From contig OZ038423.1 in the NCBI GenBank assembly GCA_964036155.1, forward strand, positions 27,295,249 through 27,359,248: a stretch of DNA of 64,000 nt, read 5' to 3'. The stretch comes from Diploscapter coronatus. Its lineage: Eukaryota > Nematoda > Chromadorea > Rhabditida > Rhabditidae. The notes beneath the pieces are model-generated. The model had not been told where the DNA came from. It searched no databases and saw only the letters and a list, made by a program, of their open reading frames with translations. This document shows positions 35,322 to 46,400 of the stretch, piece by piece (within the stretch, counting starts at the first letter, position 1; every line of letters starts with the position of its first letter). The position numbers and the translations under genes were made by a program.

Positions 35322-36805
35322 TGGAAAAAGTCGAGATATTCAGATAATGTTCTACGATCTCCGACGATTAAGTCATCGATCACCCCCATTACGAAGGATC
35401 TCAATTCGGAAGTTGCGAAGAACAATAAGAAGTTTTTTTATTAGTACCAAGATTTTTAAATTTTCATGACATCGCATTTTTAATATGAGAAAATTCGTTG
35501 TTTAGAAAAGACATGGCATACTGCATTCATTTAAATAAAGCTAGGTATATTTTTCAAGTTTTTAAAGGAAAGATACAGAGTTTATTTTACGCATTTTCTT
35601 TTCATATTGTCAAAAAGTGATGTCTTTCTCAAATTACTTACGTCTCTGTACATATCAACTAACAATCTTTGGCTATTCGAAAACCGCACTACATCAAGAC
35701 CCCAAAACACGCAAAATAGTGTATAGTTAGCGTAGGGTATTGGCTGCTAGGATTTCTTTCCTCACACTATCTCGTATGTCATGTGGTTTAGAAGTTGCCC
35801 AATTTTTCGTTCTCTGAAATACTTTGTCCCGGATTAAATGAATTTTTGCGATATTTATCGAGGGCTGTGCCGCCTGAATAAACTTTACTGATAACCGGCA
35901 ATAAAACTTGAATTTTTTGGTTTGATAAGGGCGTTTTATATCTCGGAAGCCTGTAATATTTCGATGGAATTACCGTGACGTTCATGCTTTCGTCTCTAAT
36001 TGAAATATGTCATAACCAGGGGTTGCACAATTTGAATTTTGAGAAATTCAGAATCGGAATCGACTTTTCTTGTGACACATAATCGAAATCGGAATTCCGC
36101 ACACTTTTGATCATAATGCGAAAAACTTTGCAATAACCACCTCTATACCTTGATTTTACATTGCTTGTTCTTCATTTATAGGAATGGAAAAAATCGGTGA
36201 GAGTAAGGCTACCTGTAATTGTCACTGGATTTTTAGTTAGTGAGTGTTTAGAAAATAAAGGAAAAAACATCGGTAACAATTACAGTCGACCGTAAAGTAA
36301 AACCAAGAACGACAAGATGAAATCTGTCCATTTCGCAGAGTGGGATTTTAATTAGCAGATATAATTACTGTGACGTTCAGTTTTCGATGACGTTGCCTGC
36401 AAATGTTTATACAAGGAATTTTAAAGTCGAGAAGGCAGGAAAAATGCGGCGCGATGGTTAATTTGATATGATAAGCTTCCAACTATAAACGCCTAAAATT
36501 CAAATATCATGTCATTTTAAGAGAGCGCAAAGAAGCAATAATTACCGATAGCGACAATGTTAGTTTAGGCGGATTTATTAGTGTGAAATTGGCAAGATAA
36601 CATGGAAAATCGAGAGGTAATAGGAATTTAAACAATGCAAAATAGTGCTTGAAAAGAAACAAAACCAGTCGAAAAAATTAAGCAGAGGAAGCACTGTAAA
36701 GCTTGACAGAAAATTAGTCTTCTTCAAACGAAGAAGATTTTAATTCTAACGATAAGCGCGTCACTTTGTCGACTTGGTATTAATTTATTCAGAATTTCAG
36801 GGCCT

Positions 36806-39511
36806 ATGTTATTCAAATCGATTTTCTCACTTATCCTTGTACAGGTTGGAGTTTCAGTTTTTGATTTTATCGAATAAACTTCAATTGATAAATAACAATC
36901 TATAGACTATAATTAGAGAGAGAAAATATTTGGAACAATCATTTTTCTGTAAGGTAGTGTTTTCAGAGCATATTAGCCGATGCTCCTGGCCCGTATTACC
37001 TAAAAGTTTTCCTTGCACATTATGAGAATCCCGCTGGTACATTAGATGGTGGAGAGTCATGCTCAGAGTTCGCGAATATGGGCGCTCAATGCAGCATGTA
37101 CTTCCAAGCTTGCGTAGACGTATTGCCGCTGGGGTAAGAATTTTTATTATCTCCAAGATATGCCTAAAAATTATACAGAGAGGGGCAAACGGCATGTGCA
37201 CCTACGGACGATAGCAACAGTTTCGGTCTGATTACGAGAGGATCGAACAAATACGACTTCTTCGACGGGCAGTATGGGGCTAGTAAGTCATTGATGCTAT
37301 GACGATCCCTGGGAAACTACCCAATTTTTAAGTGAAATGACCTTAATACAGAAATCGAATTGGATGATCTTCCCATAAAATGTGATAAAGTGTCATTTCA
37401 GATGCAATGGCACAAAACCCAATTATTAAACCATCAAGCGATGGCAATTTTAACGTAAGTCAAGCAATACTCTTTAGTTTTGAGACTGAAATGTTAAGAG
37501 TTTTCGAGTGACAGTAAGGGTAACTAGTCAGACTTCTAATGGATCTTCTATAGATCAATTCTCATTTGATGTCAATGTGGATTCGGAGCTAAACGCCGTA
37601 GGGTCCTACACTTACTCAAGCAAACGGAGGCCTTATCCAACATCGTGGGAATTTCAGATAGATTTTGTAGGATTTAAAATTCAGACTAACAGTGGCTTGG
37701 AGTGCCAAATCTGAACTGACAACTGGATCACCAGCGACTGTTGTCACTGGCGCCACTCATGGAACCGAACCTGCTGGAACAGGAACGTCTGGAGCGCCTC
37801 AAACTTCCGTCGCTCCTGTTACTACAGCGCGTATGCATTCGATGCAAGATTAAAAACAAAAGTTGAAATTTAGCATCTGCGCCTATTCGTGACTGCGAAG
37901 ACTTCACTGGTGGTGATAGGGCGAACGGTATTAAGTCGATCGTGATTGAAGATGTGCCAGTGCAAGTGTACTGTGAATATGGTGCTAATGGAGTTGGATC
38001 ACTCACAACATTCCAGAGGTACTACATTGATACAATAATAATAATAAAGGAAAACAAAAATTTTCAGCCGTGGCAATGATGCTACGACGAATGCAGCATT
38101 CAATGCTGCTAAGGGTGTTAATGACTACAAGGTTCCGTTCGGAGCGCCAGGAAAAGGCAGCAATTCGTGGATTGGATTGGACAATTTAGTTAATCTGACG
38201 AACTCTGGCATCAACTACTACCTTCGAATTGACTTGTGCTGTGGTGGCGCTAGTAAATCGACTCAGCTCTATCATAATTTCAAGGTTATCCTTCAAGCTA
38301 ATTGCTCGCTCACATGAGTCATATATTAATAGATTATGGGACCACAGTATATACTGAATGCTGATCCAGATATCAAGAACATTGGCATGGATTATTGGAG
38401 TAGTGATACTAGTAAGTTCTATGTTCTCGCGAACCTTTAAAAATTATAAAATTTTATAAATTCTCCTTCGGAGAACACTTCGCGCGCAGGGCATTGAGGG
38501 GTCAACCCTTATCATTGGGGCGGAGCCCAACCCTGATTACACTTTCCTGTCCCAAAAAGGGCAGTTCTGAAAGAGAACCACCAACAGTAACAGCAGCAGC
38601 ATTTTATTTGTTATTATAAATTTTCTTTCGAAGTTAATAAATTATTGAAAAATAATTAACTCGTGTTAACTTTCGATAGACTAATACAAACTCCTTTCTA
38701 ACAGCATCGTACTATCGTGTTCGTGTTCCTCTCTCTCTCTCTTATTAGCGCCGAGAGCGAAAGTCCAGGAACCCAACCTTTCGATTCCATCTTTCCCCTC
38801 CTTTCACATCCATACCAACACAAGCTCTACAATCATCTCTTTCGCCTCCCGGCATATTCTAGTTTTAATTTTAAAATTTTATTACGAGAGTTGAACTTTG
38901 AAATTTAGGTAAGAAAGATATTGGACAACCCTTCACAACATATCAAGACTTGAGTCCAGCATTCAGGCGATATTTTCTAAATAGATAACATAAACATTTT
39001 TAATACTTTTATTTCAGAGATTTTTGTAACATGATTACCCTTTATGATTATATTGGTGACGAGAAAGTTTATGATCAAGGCCCAGGTGGCTGGTAAGTAT
39101 TTATTATATGATATTAGATAATATTTATGAAATTGGATTACGCCAATATTCAGGTGGTTTGGATCGTGCGGTAACAATCTAAATGGTGTTTGGATCCCCA
39201 AAGACAGTAGCAACTGCGCAATAACGTGAGTGATGAAATGCTTAGATCTTTCTTTGATGATATAATAAGTCAAAAAATATTTTTAAATTCGAGTTTTATT
39301 TAGATCATTCCCAAATATAACAGATCCGCTGAAGACGACCAAGGCTCCAGGAATAGAATTCAAGCTTAACTCAAATCCGCTTATATATGATCCAACTGGC
39401 GACAATATCCAATGGGACATGGAAGCGATTTCTTACGACCGAGTAAGAATGGCGATTTATCGACCTGATGCCCCACCTGCCAACTACGATCCTTCGACTT
39501 TCTGTTCATAA
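36806..39511 (+). CDS. secreted fibrinogen-domain protein with a Notch-ligand-N-terminus-like module
   Basis: ATG 36806 lies five bases after a TTTCAG acceptor. Thirteen exons give 502 residues in one frame: 36806-36844, 36967-37133, 37179-37282, 37402-37454, 37499-37644, 37685-37830, 37874-38018, 38068-38284, 38333-38411, 38909-38966, 39018-39092, 39154-39225 and 39304-39511. A signal peptide (MLFKSIFSLILVQSILA) precedes a module (VFLAHYENPAGTLDGGESC, then CSMYFQACVDVLP) that resembles the MNNL region of Delta/Jagged-type ligands. A Thr/Ser/Gly/Pro linker follows. The C-terminal half is a fibrinogen domain: DCEDFTGGDRANGI, WIGLDNL, GGWWFGSCGNNLNGVW and VRMAIYRP. No transmembrane segment was seen. 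AATAAA is at 39581. Intron 37645-37684 would be only 40 nt, and intron 38967-39017 needs a GC donor. Confidence 0.85.
38412..38908. other. long intron with repeat-like insert
   Basis: This 497-nt intron of the fibrinogen gene is far longer than its neighbours. It contains a GC-richer block (about 38460-38590, including CGCGCGCAGGGCATTGAGGG) and a CT-rich run (CCTCTCTCTCTCTCTTATTA at about 38729), which suggests a repeat insertion. No terminal repeats were identified. Confidence 0.35.
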
Positions 39512-39580
39512 GCAATCATCCAATGATTATCATCGATTAACTTTATTATTTTTCGTGAAGTAATAAGTGTATGATAACAT

Positions 39581-39586
39581 AATAAA
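39581..39586 (+). terminator. polyadenylation signal AATAAA
   Basis: A consensus hexamer 70 nt after the fibrinogen-gene stop. The convergent minus-strand gene ends at 40051, leaving about 540 bp between the two stops. Confidence 0.6.
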
Positions 39587-40050
39587 TTGAGCACTCTGAC
39601 ATGTTTCGATGAGGGAAGACGGTTATAGGAAAGCACATCAAATAGTAAATAAATAAAGCAGAGAAGTACCTGTACAGATAAATCTGAATGTCTCAAGTCG
39701 ATATTCTTTCAATCGACTTAAAATTGCTGAATAATATAGCGTTATGGGCTAGGTTCATGAGAACTTTGTAATGGAAAAGAAAAGTTAGAAGAAAGACCAC
39801 CAATGCTTGGCAGGTAGCGAGGAATGGCAATGAAAGAAATGCGGGATTGAAAGAAAGTGATCCTTGAATTGTAGACAATCCATACTTGATAGAGACTTAG
39901 AAAAAAGTTGCAGAGATCACATCAATGAACGTACTGAGAGCCTCTACTGGAAGCCCCCTCTCAAGTTTAATAGGGAAACTTCAGTACGAAGCTTCAGAGC
40001 GTTCACGGGTCCAATCTACGCGCTAATAAAAAGTTGGCCAGGTACGAAAA

Positions 40051-43000
40051 TTACAGCAAGAACTTCTGGTCCTTGCAGGAGTCGACAAATCGGAAGATCT
40101 GCTCGCAGGTGGCTCCGGGCACGAACGTCTGTAGGAACGCGCAGTTCCTTCTTGCGAACCCAGTGATGTCCGTCACGCCGTACATCGACGCTATTTGACG
40201 CATCCTTTTGCAGTTCTCTCTGAGTTGGGAGTATTGTTTTCAGAAGATATTCCTGAAGAGACTTACTTGGTCGCCTTTTCGAAGCCGCCATTCTCCGGCG
40301 GTCGATATGGAACAGGCCCTTCTTGAGGTGGCATTCCAAACTGAGGAGATTGCTGTTGCTGCAGTTGTTGTTGTGCTTGAGGGTAGAACGTCATCTGGGC
40401 TGGAACTTGGGCCACTGATTGGGAAGGCATTGGGACGGATGGAGGAGCTGCTTGTGTGGGTTGGGGGTTTTGAGGATTTTGGGAATTTTGCTGTTGCTGT
40501 TGCTGTTGTTGTGCTATTTGCGGTGGGGCTTGGATGGGAGTGACCATTTGCTGCGTCGGAGCTGGACTTGGATCCAGCAGCTGATTCATGCTGATGACCT
40601 GAGCGGGTGTGGGAGCAATTGGCGTAGGTGGAGGGAGTTCGGATGGAGGTTCGATGAAAGGTAATGGAGGAGCTAGCACAGGAGCCCCACGTTGGATCGT
40701 GATGTGAACTGGCCGGAGACGACGCTCTGGAGGAGACTCGAAGAGCTCGGGAGGCATCTGAAATGGCATTTCTCTTGGAAGAAAGACCGATAAACCCACT
40801 TGTTTGATATTCTTAGGCCGATAGATGAGTCGCTTGAATGGTTTGACCTTCTTGCGCATGTAGCGGCCTGAAAATCGATTGAAACCATTGCAATAGCTCA
40901 AATGTAGATATCAGGTTCATGAAAGTCCTTACCCTTCGTCTTCCTGAATCTCGTCGGCTTCCGGTACGAGTTGCGGTGTTCAAGCTGAGTTTTGACAAAA
41001 TTGTATTATTAATTGATGCGAGCTCTACCTCCGGATTGGAGTCGATCATGTATGCGATCTTGTGCTCTGCTATGGGTTTCCTCCTGATTTCGGGCATATC
41101 AGTGCCTTCTTCTCGATTGATATGGAAGTTGCCGTCCTTGTCCATGATGTATCTGAGTTTTAGGTAACAGAAAATCGGGTGAAAATCGAAAATGTCACAA
41201 CATGACAGCGTAGTTTTGAATAGCAAGAAATTAGGGGAACTTTTAGCAGACTCGTCAAGTTGCGATACTCTCAGCTTTACACTTTAAAAAATTTACCTGT
41301 GACGCGTCTTCTCCTTCTTCGTCTTCTCTTTCAGGTACATTTTCTCGATGAGTTCGTCGATTTTGGAGTCGTCCATTTCTTCCCAATTCTGAGAATTAGA
41401 ATGCTTTTTAAATGGAGTAATCAGAGTGGATTTAGTCTTAAAATTGAAGCTATTACGATACTTAGATGGGAAGTTATGACGATTGGAAAATTTGGGAATC
41501 GAAAAGTGGAAGTCCGTGGACTTCTATTTTAGATTTTACGGTAGTTTGATTTTGCGTCAAGTTTTGACTAATTGACGTCACCTCCAAAGCTTTACGTTCA
41601 CTGACACCAGATTGGATTGAAATAAACATTTTTAAAGGTAGGAATCGTAACGAAATAGGTTAAAAATGGGGATTCTGCTCCATCATCTTTTACTGACACA
41701 ATATTAAAGGCTTCAATGTTTTATATCAACCTGAGTGGTCGTTTCAGCGTCTATCCGATTCGTACTCGTATGCTTGACTTTTTCTACCGTCGTCTCAGTA
41801 CTCGTCGGTTTTTCAGTCGGCTTGATTTCATACTCTGTAATGTGGTGAAGAGTTTCTTTAAACAGATTCTAAAAGACCTGTCGTTTTGATTTCATGAATA
41901 TCATGAGGTTCCGGGGGTAGAGTCGTAGTGAAGTAAACGGTCGGCATGTGTGGATGAAGGTACTTGTTACGGACTCTTGCCCGTGATTGCGCCAACTCGT
42001 GCTCCCATTCCTCTAGCGTCACGTATTCTTCGATACATCGGTATCTGACGGTATGTTTTTGAGAAAATAAGACTAACGAGAAGGAGAAGTTTTGTATCGA
42101 AAGGTAGCTATCGTAGAATTCAGCTTATTGCCTATGTAAGAAAGGTCAATGTCTTTTGTAAAACTCTAACCTAACTTCTAAGAAGAGTGATAGAATCTGC
42201 TTCGGATGTTTGAAGTGAGTTTCAATACTTTTCCAATTACTCTTGCTGAATTCGCAAATAATTGCTTCTTCCTCTTTCAGATTCGCCTAGATTTTCCGTT
42301 TTCTTTGGAAGCGATTTCGATATAATCGGAGCTGCTTTTTCTGACGCCGGAAAATTAGCTTATTGTTTATTCAAAAACCTGTACTAGTTTCCGTAAACGG
42401 TTTGAATCAGGGTTATAAATTTGTAGACAAATTCCTAAATTTCCGTAAATACTTGCTGCTAAATCGATCTCCTAGAAGAAAAACTGATCTAAATTTTTCC
42501 ACAAAACTAAAATGATCTGGGTCAATAGTTAGCCGAAAAAATCGAAGTCAAGTATTTCAAACAGTTAGGCTAGCAACGAAAAAACTCGACAGCCTTAGAC
42601 CTTGTAAATTGACATTATTACATTATTAGCTCCTGACCTTGGTATGCTTGAATAGAATTCAGTTCTAGTCTATCTTAGACAACAAAAATACCCTGAAATG
42701 TGGCTTTTTCTGGATTTTGACAATAATTTCCACAAAAAGCGATGTTTCAGGAACTACTTTAGAACGCATGGCAATTTACTCTTCAAAATGATCTTTCGCC
42801 TGTCATTCAAAATTCGCGTAAAATAATTTCGTGTAATTACAAAATTGCCTTATTATAGCGCTTGTCTGGAACATCATATTGTAGTGTGGGGCAGTAAAGT
42901 GACCATTCATTTCGACAATGAAGATGTCGTAACTTTTTGCCTACTCAGGCTGGAGATCAGAAGGGATTAACCGCATATCTTTCGGAATGGCGCATGGATT

Positions 43001-43488
43001 TGGAATTGGAAAATAGCGTTTGAGAAAGATGGATTTGTTTTGATAGATCGACGATCGGGGACAAATCACGAATAATCCAAACTATACAGTGAAAGAGTCG
43101 ACTCTGGATAAATTATGGAAAGTAATGAAGATGTCATGAAAAGTGTATTAGATATAAAAGGAAACTGCTTATTTGAATGTGCCACGATGCTACCACAAAG
43201 GGAATAATATGTAGAAAGGGGCTAGGAGGGATAGGGAAGGTCGCGAACTATTTCGTTGGAACACAACGCTGTGCTACTCTGAATTTCCAGGCAAATCTAC
43301 ATCGCTGATGATAGAAGGTTCAATTTTAACTTTAAAGATGATTCAAAAATAGCCTACCGTTTGACTTTCCCTCGTATCGGTGTCAATTTATCGTTGATGC
43401 TATTCAATTTCTTCTCGTAGTTGTCGACGACGCGGACCATACTTTCGACGTAGCATAGTATCGAAAATATTCCTATCAGCCATTGCAT
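40051..43488 (-). CDS. secreted 479-residue protein with polyglutamine tract and Cys-containing C terminus
   Basis: Eight exons, 43488-43358, 42044-41878, 41834-41731, 41388-41297, 41152-41029, 40985-40933, 40866-40267 and 40219-40051, sum to 480 codons including the stop. The start exon gives a signal-like MQWLIGIFSILCYVES. The middle is charged (LIEKMYLKEKTKKEKTRHR, YIMDKDGNFHINREEGTDMP). The large exon is proline/glutamine-rich with QQQQQQQQ at about 40494-40517. The last exon ends in a compact, cysteine-containing stretch (GFARRNCAFLQTFVPGATC). A 42-nt in-frame intron within 40750-40800 is possible. I recognise no family. The first intron is 1.3 kb. Confidence 0.75.
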
Positions 43489-46400
43489 CAGGCCTAGAAT
43501 AATTTAAATCAAGATAAAATGTTGTAACTTTTATTTTAAAAAAACTAGCATACTCATCGTCTCAAATATCTAATGGCTTAAAATCGCTATTTCGAGAATT
43601 TAAACGAAGAAAAACTAACTCTACAAGAAACTAGAGTTTGCAAAAGATTCATTCTCAAGAACTTAAAATTGCGCAAACCCTCAGTTAAAATCTCCAAAAA
43701 CGGTATTACGAGATATTGCGAGTGAGTTTTAAGTCTCAAGGATTGTTTTCTGGTTATTTAGGCTAAGGAGACCGATCATTATTCTTCTAAGAAAGTAATT
43801 AGAATGCGTGAGCGAATATGAACTTGAGAAACCTCAGGAGAAAACGGTAGGTAAAAGTAGGATCAGAACTGGTCATCCACAACCATAAGGGGAAGGAGCT
43901 AGGGATGGGTTTTAGAGAAGCAGAGAAACAGAGGGAAAAGTTAGAGAGATGAGCTACAAACGAGAAAGCGCAGCATCGAACGCTCTCTGACTGGGTCAGA
44001 CGATTTGCTTTGGAGAATCGAAAACTCGAACGGGACTCTTTTCTGGGAGGAAAAAGGTTAGGACAAAAAATGTTGGGAGAAATCTGGGAATGAAAAAAGA
44101 AAGCTTGAAATTGACGCCCGAAACACGTGGACCTATTTTTTTACAAGGAAATAAATAAAAAGAACCGGGAGAAATGGGTTCAAGATCTTCAGGTGCAAAA
44201 TAATTAACGACTTCTAGACACTAATTGGATCGAATGTACCTGGAGATAGAGACTATAACTAGAGTGCACAAGTGAAATTCTCGTTGTGAAGACAAAGTCA
44301 TAAAAGTATCTTTATATTAATCTGTAGGGGTTGACAAGCTAATAGCAAAGAGCTGCATGAAAAACGGATCAGTGTAATCAAAGATATGGATTTCTGAAGG
44401 CGACGATCCGAAAAACTCTTTTTGCGAGCGAATTGTCGTCAAGCGAAAAGCGTGCTCTGCCTTTAATACATGCAACGGAACAAGGGCTATTTCCGAGGGA
44501 GAACGGCTTTATAAGGACGTTTATTTGAATTTCTTTGCTTATTTCTGGAACACTCTGAAGTTTTTATCGTTCCCAAAATGATAGGCCACGCCCATTCTGC
44601 AGCTTGAGCGCCAAAAGCTATGAAAAAGCGTCAAATAGCTTTGTAGTGCCTTGTTTGAATTTCCTGTTTTCAAGCCGTTCTTATTGAGACTTCATCGTAA
44701 TTTTTTTTATTTTTGATCTCAAAATGTTGAGACAAATCGAATACACATTCTCTCTGATGAACGTGAATGAACGAACACTAGTACGTTCAAACGAGTGGTT
44801 TGAAATTTTCACTGTACGTTTTGACCGGCTCAAGTCAAGCTTCGGGGACATGTTCCGGAGGCAAAAATATTCCCTAGGCCCATATCTAATAGTGGGAAAA
44901 GAAAAATCAGGAAAATAGCTTCGTAGATTTCCTAAAATTTTTGAAAAAATGACGAAAAGTCACTCTTTGACTTTGGCTTCACAGAATGGGTGGGACTTGC
45001 GCTTTCTAGCTGTGAGGGCGAAAGTGATCAAGAAAGGAAGTGGGTAGGAAATTGAAACCTGACGCTGTTTGGAACTGATTTCGGAAAATGACAGTAGGAT
45101 GGTCAGAAAATGAAGTGAAGTGCATGGGGTTAACTTCAAGAAGTTGGAAGTTGATTTGGAGTGTTTCAAGGCTCACTCGATGAGAACGCGACACCGCAGA
45201 AACTAAAAGGTTGAAATTTCTGAGAAAAACAGGAAAGTCTAGAAGTTTCAAAATTTTAAATTACCCTTATTTACTGAAAAAGGGATATTCTTTTTACGAG
45301 TTACTGTTGATCTGCAATCCCTATATAATTTTGAAAATTAATCAAGTTCAAAATTCGAAATTGCACAAGATGTGATGCAGATCGAGTAAGGTCGAAGAAA
45401 GAAGTAAATAGAGAAATGCGTTTTCATGAAAAGAGTACCGAGAGTAAATCGGCCTAATAACCGAATCTGAATATCCTCTATCGGGGATATCCTTGACTTC
45501 GAAATCCAAACATAGAGATTCGAGGATTTAGTGGGTAGTACGCGAATTCAAAGCATCTTCAAAGAAGGAAGCGAGGGGAAATAACGCAAGATCTTTTCAA
45601 AGAATGACGGTTAAGTGGGGGATAGAGGGGAAAGTCACGGAAATCAAAATGTATAAGTCATATGCAAGATATAAGAGAATAGTTTTCTAGACTAGAACAT
45701 GGAACTCAAAGAAAAATACTAAATTTATCGGATTTAAGAGAAGTGTTAATATTGAAAAAATTAGGGTAAAATGATAACTAAACAGGTTTCACAGAATATT
45801 CGAAGAAAAAGTGTTCATATTGGAAAATAGAATCGAACTTGAGTTAGAGTAAGATGCAGAAAGTCAGTAGTGAGCGGATCAGATTGTTTCTCTCTGGATA
45901 GGAGCAATCATCTTTCAGGGAAAGGAAAATAAAAATGAGAATCGGAGAGAAATTTAGTAGCATGTCTTACGTAAATCCTTCCAAGCATGGACGAATCGAA
46001 ATCGAGATTAGTTTAAAGCGAAAGTAGGCATTGACTGAAGATTTAAGGGGTTAATTGAGAAACAGATTTTTAAAATCATAACACAATGTAAAGCTTATAT
46101 CATTATCATATCTTTTAACTATTCTATTTTAAGTAGATCTATCTGAGAATAAATATAAATTATCCTAAATCCTATATTTGAGCCATCTAAATTCTAGTAC
46201 AAAGTTGGAAAATTGGACGATCGAAAGTTCGAGCAAATAAAAATGCAAGGTAGGGAAATGAATACCGAAAGTAAAAGCAAAAATTGGAAGCTTGAACAAA
46301 CAATGCTCTCGATGCATTCGCTTTGAAGGTCGGATCTGTAACAATACCGTCTTGTTTCATGTTATTTCTCGATTTTTTCTTCCATGTAAGAGTTTCCAAT

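Noticed and set aside
40208..40664. Plus-strand frames of 81-111 codons
   Set aside because: Antisense shadows of the Pro/Gln-rich exon of the minus-strand 479-residue protein.
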